Numbered from the stretch's first letter, positions 1 to 12,407 are shown. The stretch is 64,000 bases of DNA from Piscibacillus salipiscarius JCM 13188 (GCF_001311865.1 NZ_BBCD01000013.1:26633-90632); one strand, 5' to 3'. Numbers and translations are program-made. The notes: generated by a model from the sequence alone, not told the origin.

Positions 1-828
<828 letters not shown>

Positions 829-831
829 TTA

Positions 832-2369
832 TTAATGCTTAAAGTGACGTACACCTGTAAAGACCATCGCGATTCCATATGCATTACACTTATCAATCGA
901 ATCTTGATCCCGTTTAGAGCCACCAGGTTGAATAATAGCGGTCACGCCTGCCTGGTAAGCAGCCTCTACTGTATCGTCCATTGGGAAAAAGGCATCCGAT
1001 GCCATAACAGCCCCTTTCGCTTTCACACCCGCTTGCTGGATGGCAATGTTCGCTGCTCCTACTCGGTTCATTTGACCAGCTCCAATACCAATCGTTTGCG
1101 AATCTTTGGCGAGTAAAATAGCGTTCGATTTGACGTGTTTGACGACGTTCCATGCAAACTTCAAACCCTTCCACTCATCTTCTGTTGGCTCTGTTTCGGT
1201 AACAACGTGATAATCTACTTCACTAAGCTCAAAGCGATCCTCATCTTGAATAAGCACCCCGCCGCCTACTGATTTGACTTGCCTTTCAACCTGACTTTGT
1301 TCAGTGCTCACCTCAATTAAGCGAATATTTTTCTTCTTCGTTAAGATGTCTAAAGCTTCATCTGTAAACTCCGGTGCTAAAATGATTTCTAAGAAAATTT
1401 GACTCATTTCTTCTGCCGTTTTAGCGTCTACTGCTCGATTAAGTGCAACAATGCCACCGAAAATTGATGTGGAATCTGCTTCATATGCGTGCTGGTAAGC
1501 CTCATAGATTGTTTCGCCGATCCCAACGCCGCACGGGTTCATATGCTTGACAGCGACAGCTGCTGGTTGCTCGAACTCTTTTGCGATCTGAAGGGCTGAA
1601 TCAGCATCTTGAATATTGTTGTAAGATAGTTCTTTACCGTGTAACTGCTTCGCTTTTACTAACGTTGATTCTTCTGCAAAAGGGGCAGCATAAAACGCAG
1701 CTTTTGGTGAGGGTTTTCTCCGTAACGTAATGTTTGTTTCAGTTCATAGGTAACCGTTTTAGTCTCAGGGAAGTTTGCCTCTGTTTTCCCCGTTAAATAC
1801 TCTGCAATTAAAGCATCGTAATGTGCCGTATGTCTAAAAACCTTAGCCGCTAACTCTCGTTTTAACTCTTTAGAGACTTCTTCATTTTTCATATCCTCTA
1901 ACACACGCACGTAATCTTTCGGGTCGACAATAACGGTCACGTCCTCATGATTTTTAGCCGCTGACCTAAGCATGGTCGGACCGCCAATATCAATGTTTTC
2001 AATTGCCTCATCATATGAAACATCTGGATTAGAGATTGTTTCTTTGAAGGGATAAAGGTTAACGATCACAAAATCAATCGGTTCAATTCGGTGTTCTTCT
2101 AGTTGGTTAATATGTGCTTGCTCAGAGCGTTTGGCGAGTAAGCCAGCATGAACGTTTGGGTGAAGCGTTTTAACCCTGCCATTTAGAATCTCAGGAAAAT
2201 CCGTCACATCTGATATACCAGTTACATTTACACCCGCTTCTTCTAGCACCTTTTTCGTTCCACCTGTAGAAATAATCTCAATGCCTTGCTCATCTAAATG
2301 CCTCGCAAATTCAACAATACCTGTTTTGTCTGATACACTAATTAACGCTCGCTTCGGCAACAACCTCAT
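832..2369 (-). CDS. purH: Bifunctional AICAR formyltransferase/IMP cyclohydrolase, one frame break
   Basis: PurH carries out the last two steps to IMP: formylation of AICAR, then ring closure. The N-terminal methylglyoxal-synthase-like cyclohydrolase domain starts at [12 protein letters not shown] and includes [12 protein letters not shown] and [16 protein letters not shown]. The C-terminal transformylase contains KHMNPCGVG and SDAFFPMDD. The frame breaks at about residue 222, after RYGENPHQK, in a short A run (T run at 1702-1705 on the given strand). One added base restores a protein of about 512 residues, the usual length. The start overlaps the end of purN by 32 bases. The exact start is uncertain, because TTG codons shortly after the ATG are also possible. 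Confidence 0.94.
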
Positions 2370-2925
2370 CCTTTCTAAGTAACTCTTTCAATGTCTCTGG
2401 GTAAAGACGGTGTTCGACTTTCTGTACTTTCTTTTGTAAACTTTCGTATGTATCTGCTTTCTCTATTAAAACTTTCTCTTGTTTTATGATAGGTCCTGTA
2501 TCCATTCCTTCATCCACATAATGAATCGTAACGCCTGTTTCCCTCACTCCAGCATCTAATGCCTGACCGATCGCATTTAATCCAGGAAATTCAGGTAATA
2601 GAGAAGGATGAATATTAACGATTTTGTCTTTATAATACTTTAAAATAGTGGGACCAATTAACCTCATATAGCCTGCCAGCACAATAAAATCTATGTGGTT
2701 TCTGATTAATAAAGCTAATAAATCAGCTTCATAAGCTAGTTTATCTGGGTAGTCTTTAGGTGATAGACTTTCACTTTTGACACCTATGTCAATTGCTCTT
2801 GTTAATGCATATGACTGAGGCTGATCTGAGAACAAGAGTGCTACCTGATAGGATTCATCTTCTCCTTCAACAATCGAATTAAAATTGGATCCATTTCCTG
2901 ATGCAAACACAGCCACTCGTTTCAC
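2338..2925 (-). CDS. purN: Phosphoribosylglycinamide formyltransferase (GART)
   Basis: PurN transfers a formyl group from 10-formyltetrahydrofolate to GAR, the third step of purine synthesis. The 195-residue protein is intact and normal in length. It begins [15 protein letters not shown], the phosphate-binding loop of the family. The catalytic Asn and His lie in VNIHPSLLP near residue 107, and the catalytic Asp lies in DEGMDTGPI near residue 143. Its start overlaps the purM stop by four bases, and it sits in the standard purM-purN-purH order, so translation is probably coupled. Confidence 0.96.
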   Translation of the reverse strand: MKRVAVFASGNGSNFNSIVEGEDESYQVALLFSDQPQSYALTRAIDIGVKSESLSPKDYPDKLAYEADLLALLIRNHIDFIVLAGYMRLIGPTILKYYKDKIVNIHPSLLPEFPGLNAIGQALDAGVRETGVTIHYVDEGMDTGPIIKQEKVLIEKADTYESLQKKVQKVEHRLYPETLKELLRKDEVVAEASVN

Positions 2926-3947
2926 GAAGTCCCCTCCTCTACTAACTCAATGCCTTCTTGATTGTTAACATAGCCAATGACGTAAGCGTCATCTAGTAAA
3001 TCCAGCACCTCTGGAACGGATGCTCCATCAACTGCCATCACCATTCCAATTCCCATATTAAATACACGATACAGATCGTCATCAAGAAGATGACCGTGTT
3101 CTTTAAGGAAATCAAATATTGACGGTCTAGGAAATGCCGACAAATTAATATTGGCTCCAAGCCCCTTAGGCAGCATTCTTGGTATATTTTCGTAAAACCC
3201 GCCGCCTGTAATATGAGCTGCGGATTTAAGAAGGTCCGCTTGCTTTACCTTTAATAGATCATTGACATAAATTTTTGTTGGCGTTAATAAAATGTCACCC
3301 AAGGGTCGATCAAATAGATCATAAACTTCATTAATATTAAGGTGAGCATCAGCGATAACCTTTCTGACAAGTGAAAAACCATTGCTATGGACGCCTGTCG
3401 ATGGAAGGCCGATTAACACATCCCCTGCTTTAACCTGTTCATTAGAAATGACATCACGTTTCTCACAAGCTCCGACAGCAAACCCTGCCACATCATACTC
3501 ATCCTCACCGTAAACACCTGGCATTTCTGCTGTTTCACCGCCAATTAGCGCACAACCCGCTTCCTCGCATCCATCTGCGATTCCTTTTACAATCTGTTCG
3601 ATAACATCAATGTCAGCTTTTCCTAAGCCAATATAGTCTAAAAAGTATAATGGTTCAGCGCCTTGAACAGCGATATCATTCACACACATCGCAACTGCAT
3701 CGATTCCAATGGTGTCGTGGCGATTCAGTTCATAAGCTAATTTTAGCTTTGTACCGACGCCATCCGTACCAGAAATTAAAACCGGTTCTTGATAATTTAA
3801 CTGTGATAAATCAAACATGCCGCCAAAGCTTCCTAAAGCTCCCATTACGCCTAAGCGATTGGTTCGTTTAACATGCTCTTTCATTCGGTCAACAGCTTTA
3901 TAACCTGCTTCTATATTAACGCCAGCTTGTTTATAGGCATCTGACAT
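2922..3947 (-). CDS. purM: Phosphoribosylformylglycinamidine cyclo-ligase (AIR synthetase)
   Basis: PurM closes the imidazole ring of FGAM with ATP to give AIR. The 341-residue protein is unbroken and matches the family length. Recognisable blocks are [20 protein letters not shown] at the N-terminus, [15 protein letters not shown] (ATP/phosphate binding), [11 protein letters not shown] and [10 protein letters not shown]. It belongs to the same fold family as PurL. It lies between purF and purN, touching purF by one base and purN by four, as in Bacillus operons. Confidence 0.97.
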   Translation of the reverse strand: MSDAYKQAGVNIEAGYKAVDRMKEHVKRTNRLGVMGALGSFGGMFDLSQLNYQEPVLISGTDGVGTKLKLAYELNRHDTIGIDAVAMCVNDIAVQGAEPLYFLDYIGLGKADIDVIEQIVKGIADGCEEAGCALIGGETAEMPGVYGEDEYDVAGFAVGACEKRDVISNEQVKAGDVLIGLPSTGVHSNGFSLVRKVIADAHLNINEVYDLFDRPLGDILLTPTKIYVNDLLKVKQADLLKSAAHITGGGFYENIPRMLPKGLGANINLSAFPRPSIFDFLKEHGHLLDDDLYRVFNMGIGMVMAVDGASVPEVLDLLDDAYVIGYVNNQEGIELVEEGTS

Positions 3948-5377
3948 TAAGATCTCACTCCAATCAGCTTCTCTTTTTCATGGGGCGGCAAGGAATCTTC
4001 GTATAAATCGGTTGGATATTTGCCCGTAAAACATGCCAAGCAATGGCCACAATTAGGACTGGCATCTTGACGGTCAACGGCATTAACCATATGTTCAATT
4101 GGTAAGAATGATAGAGTGTCAGCGCCGATGATCTTTTGAATTTCCTCAACTGAGTTATTAGCTGCAATTAACTCCCCAGAGTTAGACGTATCTATGCCGT
4201 AAAAGCATGGATGCGTAATAGGCGGGGAACTAATACGAACATGAACCTCTGATGCTCCCGCTTCTTTCAACATTTTGACGATTCGTTTTGAGGTGGTACC
4301 TCGTACAATGGAATCATCCACCATCACGACCCGTTTGCCTTCAACAATCTTTTTAACCGCAGATAACTTCATCTGCACGCCTCGCTCGCGAAGCGCTTGA
4401 GAAGCTGAATAAACGTACGCCCAACATAACGATTTTTTATTAACCCTAATTCATATGGTGTTCCAGATTGTTCTGCGAAACCGATCGCAGCTGATATACT
4501 CGAATCAGGTACACCCGTTACAACGTCTGCTTCAACTGGTGACACCTCGGCTAGCTTTTTACCTAAGCGTTTACGTACGCTATGAATATTTTGGCCATCT
4601 ACATTACTATCTGGTCTTGAGAAATAAATATATTCCATCGAGCAAATGGATCTGTTTTTAGCCTCTGAAAAGGTATCAAAGTGAATGCCTTCGTCATCAA
4701 TAACGACCAGTTCACCCGGGACGATTTCACGCACATATTCAGCCCCGACGACATCAAATGCGCATGTTTCTGAAGCGATCACGTATCCAGCGCCAACTTT
4801 ACCAAGTGATAATGGTCTCATCCCGCGAGGATCTAATGCTGCAATTAAACGTTTTTCATCGAGCATGGCGATCGCGTAAGCACCTTCCAGTTCGTTTAAC
4901 GCTTGCTTAATGCGATCCATAATGGGACCTCTACCTGCACGTTTAATCAAGTGCGCAATCACTTCCGTATCAGAGGTTGTTTGAAAAATACTGCCCGTTT
5001 CTTCTAATTCCTCGCGAAGTTTAGTGGCATTAACTAGGTTTCCGTTATGAGCCAAAGCAAGCGAACCGGTACTCGAACGAAAATGAAGAGGCTGTATGTT
5101 TTCTGCCGTCTTACCGCCTGATGTAGAGTACCTAACATGCCCAATCGCAGCATAACCTGATAGACTGATTAACTCATCTTCATCTAACGTCCGTCACTAG
5201 ACCTTCCCCTTTAGACTGTTTTAAATCAACCCCATCTGATACAACGACACCTGCTCCTTCTTGACCTCGGTGCTGCAGAGCATGTAAGCCGTAATACGTC
5301 ATGTGTGCTGCTTGAGGGTGACCAAACACACCAAATATTCCGCATTCCTCATTTAAGCCTTTGATTTCACCAAACAT
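3947..5377 (-). CDS. purF: Amidophosphoribosyltransferase, two frame breaks
   Basis: PurF makes phosphoribosylamine from PRPP and glutamine, the committed step of the pathway. The ATG at 5377 is preferred because AAAGGGG stands seven bases upstream. The propeptide [11 protein letters not shown] precedes the catalytic Cys of CGIFGVFGH. Later come HVRYSTSGG, the PRPP loop [12 protein letters not shown] near residue 335, and the iron-sulfur cysteines in NCGHCLACF. Breaks lie at about residue 63 (5185-5190, equal to two missing bases or one extra) and residue 324 (4402-4406, one missing base). With both repaired the protein has about 477 residues. The start overlaps the purL end. Confidence 0.93.
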
Positions 5378-7563
5378 GGTAAAGCCCCTTTCCAATGGTC
5401 GGTTAGGTAATCGACTGATTGACGAATCACGTTTTCACCATTAAACGATACTGACAACTTACCATCATTCGTGACTGTTCCAATTCGTGTTGCATTAACT
5501 TGCGCTTCAAAACGATCAGCATTTACCTGTTTTACCGTTAAAACGAATCTTGATTGCGTTTCACTGAAAAGCTCAGCTAATTCCTGACCTTCTAATTCAA
5601 TATGAAGACCAAATTGCGTCGTCATGACTTTTTTCAGCTAAGGCAACTGTTAATCCACCTTCAGCTACATCATGAGCAGATTGTACAAGTCCTGATTGAA
5701 TTGCTTTCAAAATCTCTTTTTGCCTCGCCTTTTCAACCTCTAAGTCTAGCTGTGGCGCTTCACCATCATAATAGCCTAATAGCATTTTTTGAAGCTCACT
5801 ACCAGATACTTCGTTAGTCGATTCACCAATGAGATAGACGTAATCTCCCACTTGTTTGGCCTCTTGAGTTGTCACATGATTAAGATCATGGATTAAGCCG
5901 ACCATCCCAATGACCGGAGTTGGATAGACACTCGTTCCGTTCGTTTCATTATAGAGTGACACGTTCCCGCTAATAACTGGTGTGCTTAATGTCTCACACG
6001 CTTCTGCCATACCTTCTGTTGCCTGCTGCATCATCCAGTAAACCTCAGGCTTATCCGGATTACCAAAATTTAAACAGTCCGTAATAGCAACAGGCTCAGC
6101 ACCAGAGCAAACGATATTCCTTGCCGCTTCAGCTACCGCTATCTGACCGCCTCCCTTAGGGTTAAGATGCAAGTAGCGTGAATTACAATCTGTCGTCATC
6201 GCAATCGCTTTATTCGTCCCGCGAATTCTTAACACCGCAGCATCAGAGCCTGGCTGGACGACAGTATTCGTTTGGACTTGGTAGTCATACTGGCTATAAA
6301 CCCACTCTTTACTCGCAATAGTCGGCTGCTTAAGTAGATTTTCTAAAATTTGATTCGGGTCGTCGATGGTAAGTGAAGCAGGCTTTTGATCCGATTGTTT
6401 CGGCTGAGCAGATGGCAAGTGATAAACAGGTGCATCCTCTGCTAAGGCATCTACCGGAACATCTGTTACAATCTCATCTTTAAAACGAAGTCTGAACTGC
6501 TGTTCCTCAATAACTTCCCCGACTTCAACCGCTTCAAGGTCATAATTTGCGACTATGTCTTTAATCTCTTGCTCCCTACCCTTTTCAACGACAATAAGCA
6601 TTCGTTCCTGAGACTCCGACAGCATCATTTCATATGGCGTCATCCCTTGCTCACGCTGCGGAACTAAGTCTAAGTTTAATTCAATTCCGGTCCCTGCCTT
6701 ACTTGCCATTTCACTTGCTGAAGATGTGAGACCTGCTGCGCCCATGTCCTGAATGCCTACTAATGCATCACATTTCACGACTTCTAAACAAGCTTCTATC
6801 AGCAGCTTTTCCATGAAAGGATCTCCAACTTGAACTGCCGGGCGGTCTTCTGCCGACTCATCAGTTAATTCTTCTGATGCAAATGTTGCACCGTGAATCC
6901 CATCCCGTCCTGTCGCTGAACCAATGTACATGACGGTGTTTCCAATACCTTTCGCCTTCCCAACTTGAATATCCTCATGTTTAATAAGGCCTACACACAT
7001 GGCATTAACGAGAGGGTTGCCTTTATAACAATCATCAAACTGAATCTCTCCGCCTACCGTTGGAACACCTACACAATTACCGTATCCCGCAATTCCAGCA
7101 ACAACTTCTTCTAAGAGGTATTTTGTTCTCGGATGATCTAACTCACCGAACCTTAACGAATTCAGCAAGGCGATTGGTCGAGCTCCCATCGAAAACACAT
7201 CACGTAAAATCCCGCCAACACCCGTTGCAGCACCTTGATACGGCTCAATCGCGGATGGGTGATTATGACTTTCAATTTTAAACGCAACCGCAAGGCCATC
7301 ACCAATATCTATTATTCCAGCACCTTCACCAGGACCTTGAAGAACACGCTTACCGTTAGTTGGGAATTTGCTTAATAGAGGCTTGGATTTTTATAGCTAC
7401 AATGTTCACTCCACATAACAGAAAAAATTCCAGTTTCCGTGTAGTTAGGAGTGCGCCCTAGTAAACGTTCAATCTTGTTAAATTCCTCATCTGTTAGACC
7501 CATCTCTGCATATAACTTTTCCTCTTTGATCTCATGGGCAGTTGGTTCAAGAAGTAACGGCAT
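5353..7563 (-). CDS. purL: FGAM synthase large subunit PurL, two frame breaks
   Basis: PurL is the ATP-using subunit of formylglycinamidine synthase. It works with PurQ (ammonia supply) and PurS, both encoded just upstream. The short Bacillus-type form is recognised by [18 protein letters not shown], the [13 protein letters not shown] block, [20 protein letters not shown] and [15 protein letters not shown]. One missing base near residue 58 (7387-7391) and one extra A in a six-A run near residue 642 (5632-5637) split the frame. Together they cancel and give about 736 residues, close to the family's usual 740. The gene overlaps purQ by 17 bases and purF by 25. Confidence 0.94.
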
Positions 7564-8230
7564 GGTGTTCCCTCCAATTAACTAGAATCGATTCAAATAG
7601 TCTTAACCCGTCGTCACAACCTAACAAATCGACAGTAGCACGTTCTGGGTGAGGCATCATCCCAAGAACATTTCCTTGCTTATTACAGATCCCGGCAATA
7701 TCGCCTTTAGAACCATTCGGATTATCAGCATATTGAAAAACGATTTGATTGTGACGCTTAAGCTCATCGAACGTCTGATCATCACACTCATAATTGCCTT
7801 CTGCGTGGGCAATAGGTAGCGAGATACGCTCATCTTGTCTGTATTCACTTGAGAACATCGTTTGATTGTTCGTTACGATGATCGGAGTCGTTTCACAAAT
7901 GAATTTCAAGTGATCATTACGTTTCATAGCACCTGGAAGAAGTCCTGTTTCTAGTAATATCTGAAAGCCATTGCAGACACCTAAGACAGGTTTACCTAAT
8001 TCTGCATACTCTCTAACAGCTTCCATGACCGGCGCGAAACTAGCAATTGACCCTGAGCGTAAATAATCCCCGTAAGAAAAGCCTCCAGGTAGTAAGATTG
8101 CATCATAATTTGATAGATTGCTTTCACGATATGAAACATAATGGGCGTCTTCACCAAGTGCCTCTTTAATAGCGTAGAACATATCCGTATCACAATTAGA
8201 GCCAGGGAATACCACGACCGCAAATCTCAC
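7547..8230 (-). CDS. purQ: FGAM synthase glutaminase subunit
   Basis: PurQ hydrolyses glutamine and channels ammonia to PurL. The 227-residue class I glutamine amidotransferase is intact. The nucleophile Cys is in [13 protein letters not shown] at about residue 86, and the His-Glu pair is in GMMPHPERA near residue 197. The N-terminus [16 protein letters not shown] is typical. It overlaps purS by four bases upstream and purL by 17 downstream, consistent with stoichiometric production of the three-subunit enzyme. Confidence 0.97.
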   Translation of the reverse strand: MRFAVVVFPGSNCDTDMFYAIKEALGEDAHYVSYRESNLSNYDAILLPGGFSYGDYLRSGSIASFAPVMEAVREYAELGKPVLGVCNGFQILLETGLLPGAMKRNDHLKFICETTPIIVTNNQTMFSSEYRQDERISLPIAHAEGNYECDDQTFDELKRHNQIVFQYADNPNGSKGDIAGICNKQGNVLGMMPHPERATVDLLGCDDGLRLFESILVNWREHHAVTS

Positions 8231-8475
8231 GACGTTACAACCTCCTCTAACTCATAGCGATAATCTTCAATCACTGGATTAGCAAGAAGCTGCTCGCACA
8301 TCTCTTCTACTTGGCGCTCAACCTGACTTGATTCGAGGGTAAACTCCATATATTTTCCAATTCGCATATCACTGACGCCGTGGAAGTCCTTAGCCTGAAG
8401 CGCCTTTTCAACTGCTTTTCCTTGAGGGTCTAACACCCCTTCTTTTAGCGTTACATGTACTTTTACTTTAACCAT
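8227..8475 (-). CDS. purS: FGAM synthase subunit PurS
   Basis: PurS is a small (82-residue) scaffold protein that bridges PurL and PurQ in Gram-positive bacteria. The sequence [20 protein letters not shown] is the usual N-terminus, followed by [17 protein letters not shown]. It starts inside the end of purC (8-base overlap, ATGGTTAA shared) and ends in a four-base overlap with purQ. No catalytic residues are expected. Identification rests on sequence and on the fixed position before purQ-purL. Confidence 0.96.
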   Translation of the reverse strand: MVKVKVHVTLKEGVLDPQGKAVEKALQAKDFHGVSDMRIGKYMEFTLESSQVERQVEEMCEQLLANPVIEDYRYELEEVVTS

Positions 8476-9189
8476 GCGAAACAGCCCCCTTTAAGCGTTC
8501 TAATACGACGTTGTATGCCTCATCTACACTTCCAATCCCTTGACGAAACACATCTTTATCAAGCTTCTGATTGGTATGAATGTCCCAAAGCCTACATGTG
8601 TCAGGTGAAATTTCATCCGATAACATTAACTCACCATTGAATCAAACCCGAATTCTAGCTTAAAATCTACTAACCTTAAATCACATTGTTTAAAATAATC
8701 GATTAATACGAGATTCACTTGATGAGCTAGCTCTTTCATGTTCAGTAAAACACTAGATTCGACAAGATCTAGCAATCTAATATGATCTTCATTAATAAGA
8801 GGGTCACCTAGCTCATCATCTTTGTAATAAAATTCAACAATTGGCTGGCTTAAAAGATCCCCTTCACTTAAACCGAGTCGTTTGGCTAAACTACCTGCAG
8901 AAACATTACGAACGACGACTTCAATTGGAATAATGTTTGTATGTTTAACAAGTTGCTTATCCTCTGATAGTTGTTTGACCCAGTGATTCGGAATGCCTTT
9001 AGTTTGTAAAACGTTAAATATCAACGATGATATTTGATTGTTTAAGGCCCCTTTCCCATGTTCTGTAGCCTTCTTCTGCCCATTAAACGCTGTTAAATCA
9101 TTTTTATATTGAACGAGTAACAGATCAGCATCATCTGTTTTGTATAGCTTTTTCGCCTTACCTTCATACACCAATTGTTTACTTTCCAA
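8468..9189 (-). CDS. purC: SAICAR synthetase, one frame break
   Basis: PurC condenses CAIR with aspartate using ATP to form SAICAR. The start [20 protein letters not shown] is characteristic, and [13 protein letters not shown] and [14 protein letters not shown] are conserved blocks. After residue 183 the frame breaks (8638-8641). One added base continues through [19 protein letters not shown] to a stop that overlaps the purS start by eight bases. The repaired protein has about 240 residues, as expected. The last 60 residues contain the conserved DEISPD active-site region, so without repair the enzyme would be dead. An indel error is the simplest reading. Confidence 0.94.
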
Positions 9190-9201
9190 AGTGTGACCCC
9201 C

Positions 9202-10497
9202 TTAATTTAAACCGACTCTTTCAAAAATGACATCGACATTTTTCAAGTGATAAGTAGCATCAAAACAATCGTCCAATTCCGCTTCTGTCATTTGTTCTTT
9301 AATATCTGGATGATTTCTTACGAGCTCTTGGAAAGATGTTTGTTCCTCCCAAGCCTGCATAGTTAGTGGTTGAACAAGATCATAAGCTTTTTCACGCGAT
9401 AAGCCTTTATCGATTAACGAAAGAAGAACTCTTTGTGAGAAAATCAATCCAAACGTACGATCCATATTACGCTTCATGTTTTCTTCATAGACGGTAAGTT
9501 TTTCAACAATGCCCCCAAATCGATTGAGCATGTAATTTAAGGCAATCGTTGCATCAGGCAATATGACGCGCTCTGCGGATGAATGTGAAATATCTCGTTC
9601 GTGCCATAACGGAACATTCTCATAAGCTGTCATCATGTATCCGCGAACGACTCTTGCCATACCAGCCATATTTTCGGAACCAATTGGGTTTCGTTTATGC
9701 GGCATGGCTGATGATCCCTTTTGGCCTTTGGCGAAAAACTCCTCAACTTCTCTTGTTTCACTTTTTTGAAGACCTCTAATTTCAACGGCCATTTTTTCAA
9801 TTGATGTGGCAATTAGCGCTAACGTCGACATATAATGCGCATGACGGTCACGCTGAAGCGTTTGAGTCGATATCGGCGCTGCTTTAAGCCCTAGCTTTTC
9901 ACATACATATTGTTCAACGAATGGATCGATATTGGCATAGGTGCCAACTGCTCCTGACATTTTGCCATAACCAATCGTGTCAGCTGCTGCGTCAAACCTT
10001 TCTAAGTTACGTTTCATCTCTTCGTACCATAAACCAAGTTTTAACCCAAATGTCGTCGGCTCAGCATGCACACCGTGTGTGCGTCCCATCATAACTGTAT
10101 ATTTGTGTTCTAAAGCTTTAGTTTTTAAAATTTCAACAAAACGCACAAGATCTTTTCGTATAATATCATTCGCTTGTTTAATGACGTATCCTAAAGCTGT
10201 ATCCACTACATCTGTTGAGGTTAATCCGTAGTGCACCCACTTCTTTTCATCACCCAATGTCTCTGATACTGCGCGTGTGAATGCGACCACATCATGGCGC
10301 GTTTCTGCCTCAATTTCTTTAATTCGGTTCACATCAAATGATGCATTTTCTCTTAGTTTCTTAACATCTTCTTTTGGAATCACACCTAGTTCTGCCCAAG
10401 CCTCACAAGCAAGAATCTCAACCTCAAGCCACGCTTGATATTTGTTCTCTTCCGTCCAAATCTGACCCATTTCTTCCCTTGTATAACGTTCAATCAT
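9202..10497 (-). CDS. purB: Adenylosuccinate lyase
   Basis: PurB releases fumarate from SAICAR and from adenylosuccinate, acting twice in AMP synthesis. The 431-residue protein is intact and normal in length. The lyase signature [15 protein letters not shown] lies near residue 262. [15 protein letters not shown] and [12 protein letters not shown] are other substrate-binding blocks. It begins [20 protein letters not shown], as in Bacillus homologues. It sits three bases after purK in the standard operon order. Confidence 0.97.
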   Translation of the reverse strand: MIERYTREEMGQIWTEENKYQAWLEVEILACEAWAELGVIPKEDVKKLRENASFDVNRIKEIEAETRHDVVAFTRAVSETLGDEKKWVHYGLTSTDVVDTALGYVIKQANDIIRKDLVRFVEILKTKALEHKYTVMMGRTHGVHAEPTTFGLKLGLWYEEMKRNLERFDAAADTIGYGKMSGAVGTYANIDPFVEQYVCEKLGLKAAPISTQTLQRDRHAHYMSTLALIATSIEKMAVEIRGLQKSETREVEEFFAKGQKGSSAMPHKRNPIGSENMAGMARVVRGYMMTAYENVPLWHERDISHSSAERVILPDATIALNYMLNRFGGIVEKLTVYEENMKRNMDRTFGLIFSQRVLLSLIDKGLSREKAYDLVQPLTMQAWEEQTSFQELVRNHPDIKEQMTEAELDDCFDATYHLKNVDVIFERVGLN

Positions 10498-10500
10498 CGT

Positions 10501-11625
10501 TTATTGCCTCCATATATCTAAATCTTTTATTTGTTGCAAGAGCCCTTTTGTGTGGTCTCCAATAAAATTAACATGACCCATTTTTCGTTTCGGTTTAACT
10601 TCAGCTTTACCATATAAATGTAGTTTGGCGTTTTTGACCACAGGGATTCGCTTAACTACATCAGGTATATGTTCACCTAGCACATTCATCATGACAACTG
10701 GGTGGTTTAATGTTGTTTCAGCTAAGCTCATTCCTGTAATCGCCCTAATGTGTTGTTCAAATTGTGATGTACGGCAAGCATCTAACGTATAATGCCCTGA
10801 ATTGTGTGGCCTAGGCGCGACTTCATTAATATAAATTTCACCTTCTTGAGTTAGAAACATCTCAACTCCGAACGTTCCGACCATTCCAATGGATTCAGCA
10901 AGTTCTACTGCAGCCTCTTTCGCTTGTTCCTCTACATCTTGTGTAATTCTCGCAGGAACAATGGACTTTAACAAAATATGCTCAACATGAATATTTTCTG
11001 ATGCAGGAAAAGTTTTAACCTCGCCATTCACACCGCGACTAACCATGACTGATATTTCTTTTTCAAATGGCAAAAACTGCTCAAGAATACATAATCCTGA
11101 TTTTAATTGAGGCTCTGCTTCAGCAAGATCATCTGAGCTCTTCAGTATTTGCTGACCTTTTCCATCATAGCCACCTCTTCTTGTCTTTAACACACAAGGA
11201 TAACCAATTTCATCAATTGCTTTTAATAAGTCTGATTGATCACTGACTAGTTTATAAGGAACAACCTTTGCTCCGCTATTAGTGATCGCTTCTTTTTCAA
11301 ATGCTCGGTCTTGAGACACCTTAATTAAATGACTGCCTTGAGGGACGTAACCATTTTGAACTAGATACTGACAAACTTCTAAATCAATACTCTCAAATTC
11401 GTAAGTGATGACGTCGGACTGATCAAGCAGTTTTTGTGCAGCCAGTTGATCATCATACGATGCTGTTATTTCAACATCAGCAATCTGACCAGTAGGCGAA
11501 TTTGGAGTTGGGTCCATAATTGCAATTCGAAACCCCATTTGTTTTGCAGCGATTGCCATCATTCTACCTAATTGACCGCCACCTAATATTCCAATTGTTT
11601 GGCCTGGTTTGATTTGCTTTACCAT
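10501..11625 (-). CDS. purK: N5-carboxyaminoimidazole ribonucleotide synthetase
   Basis: PurK uses ATP and bicarbonate to carboxylate AIR, making the PurE substrate. The 374-residue ATP-grasp enzyme is intact. It begins with [20 protein letters not shown], has the central [17 protein letters not shown] loop, and [13 protein letters not shown] near residue 263. The start overlaps the purE stop by seven bases, and purB follows three bases later. No anomalies were noticed. Confidence 0.97.
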   Translation of the reverse strand: MVKQIKPGQTIGILGGGQLGRMMAIAAKQMGFRIAIMDPTPNSPTGQIADVEITASYDDQLAAQKLLDQSDVITYEFESIDLEVCQYLVQNGYVPQGSHLIKVSQDRAFEKEAITNSGAKVVPYKLVSDQSDLLKAIDEIGYPCVLKTRRGGYDGKGQQILKSSDDLAEAEPQLKSGLCILEQFLPFEKEISVMVSRGVNGEVKTFPASENIHVEHILLKSIVPARITQDVEEQAKEAAVELAESIGMVGTFGVEMFLTQEGEIYINEVAPRPHNSGHYTLDACRTSQFEQHIRAITGMSLAETTLNHPVVMMNVLGEHIPDVVKRIPVVKNAKLHLYGKAEVKPKRKMGHVNFIGDHTKGLLQQIKDLDIWRQ

Positions 11626-12113
11626 GTTTGCAGCTCCTCGTTTGAATGTTCGACTTTTTCCTTTAATGCTTCTCTTCTATTATGTAATCGACTAGCTAAT
11701 TCATCATCGTAAACGGCCAGTTGCTGAGCAGCTAATAAACCAGCATTTATAGCTCCCGCTTTACCAATTGCCACAGTTGCAACTGGCACACCACCCGGCA
11801 TCTGAACGATGGACAATAACGAATCTAGACCATTTAACGCTTTCGACTGAACCGGCACTCCAATAACTGGAATTAATGTTTTCGAAGCGACCATCCCCGG
11901 TAGATGTGCTGCTCCTCCAGCTCCAGCAATGATGACTTTAATACCTCTGTCTTTAGCCGTCTCTGCGTAGTGGAACATTTTATCAGGAGTTCGGTGAGCT
12001 GATACCACTTCCTTCTCATAACTCACACCTAACTCTTCTAATACATCACAAGCATGCTTCATCGTTTCCCAATCTGATGTGCTTCCCATAATCACTCCAA
12101 CTTGAGCTTGCAT
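11619..12113 (-). CDS. purE: N5-CAIR mutase (class I PurE), first gene of the purine operon
   Basis: PurE moves the carboxyl group of N5-CAIR to give CAIR. The 164-residue protein is intact. It has the N-terminal phosphate-binding stretch [13 protein letters not shown], the SAHRTPDKM loop with the catalytic His, and [12 protein letters not shown]. It is the first gene after the riboswitch and terminator region, so those signals control all twelve purine genes. The length and the adjacent purK indicate the bacterial class I enzyme, which uses N5-CAIR. Confidence 0.97.
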   Translation of the reverse strand: MQAQVGVIMGSTSDWETMKHACDVLEELGVSYEKEVVSAHRTPDKMFHYAETAKDRGIKVIIAGAGGAAHLPGMVASKTLIPVIGVPVQSKALNGLDSLLSIVQMPGGVPVATVAIGKAGAINAGLLAAQQLAVYDDELASRLHNRREALKEKVEHSNEELQTW

Positions 12114-12134
12114 GTTAGTCCTCCTTAATATCTA

Positions 12135-12179
12135 AGAAAATAAAACAGACTGCTTTCCCAATATGAGGAAAGCAGTCTG
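12135..12179 (-). terminator. Rho-independent terminator of the guanine riboswitch
   Basis: On the coding strand a perfect 13-base-pair stem (CAGACTGCTTTCC paired with GGAAAGCAGTCTG, eight-base loop) is followed by TTTTATTTTC. It sits between the aptamer and purE. Bases 12162-12179, which hold the 5' arm, can instead pair with 12209-12226 just after the aptamer, which is how the switch would choose read-through. Confidence 0.92.
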
Positions 12180-12208
12180 GATACACGTCACCCTAAACTT
12201 ATCGCATG

Positions 12209-12289
12209 CAGAATACTTCCCTCATAGTCCAGTCGTTTACGGCGACTGGGTAGAGACTTTTGGGCCATATTCCCAACGTTATATGAGGG
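12209..12289 (-). promoter_or_regulatory. Guanine (purine) riboswitch, aptamer plus antiterminator segment
   Basis: The coding strand carries a purine aptamer: closing helix P1 (CCTCATAT with CTATGAGG), two hairpins whose stems are GGG/CCC-type and CCAGTCG/CGACTGG, and the conserved junction bases GGAATATGG, GTCTCTACCC and GACTATG. The ligand-contacting base in GACTATG is C (12227), the guanine-type identity; adenine switches carry U there. Bases 12209-12226 can pair with the terminator 5' arm over 18 positions, mostly Watson-Crick with two G-U pairs. The predicted action is OFF: guanine stabilises P1, frees the terminator and stops pur expression. Confidence 0.95.
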
Positions 12290-12322
12290 TTAATTTATTT
12301 AACTGTTCGTAATTACAAAACC

Positions 12323-12350
12323 ATTATAACATGATGGAGATGATATTCAA
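12323..12350 (-). promoter_or_regulatory. Sigma-A promoter of the purine operon
   Basis: The coding strand shows TTGAAT (-35, 12345-12350), a 16-base spacer and a perfect TATAAT (-10, 12323-12328). Transcription would begin near 12315, about 26 bases before the aptamer. Two PurBox-like elements lie directly upstream. Confidence 0.85.
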
Positions 12351-12363
12351 CCATCTAATCTAA

Positions 12364-12407
12364 AAATCCGAAATTAAATTTAATTTTATAATTAAATGTT
12401 CGGATTT
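12364..12407 (-). promoter_or_regulatory. Paired PurBox-like operators (PurR control site)
   Basis: Two inverted 13-base elements fit the Bacillus PurR box AWWWCCGAACWWT. The first, AAATCCGAACATT (12395-12407), is an exact fit. The opposite one, AAATCCGAAATTA (12364-12376), has two deviations. They are separated by 18 bases and end 14 bases before the -35 hexamer. In Bacillus, PurR binds such inverted pairs and PRPP releases it. The upstream box overlaps the truA stop codon. The same inverted repeat could weakly end truA transcription, but its stem is AT-rich and its loop long. Confidence 0.8.

Noticed and set aside
4369..5055. purF, purL, purH, rpoB and rpoC fragments as separate genes or split subunits
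   Set aside because: Fragments join without loss of conserved residues once one or two bases are restored, and inner fragments lack ribosome sites.
12364..12407. Inverted repeat read as the truA terminator
   Set aside because: The arms fit the PurR box, are AT-rich, and enclose a loop of more than 20 bases with no proper U tract. An operator role is more likely, although weak termination cannot be excluded.
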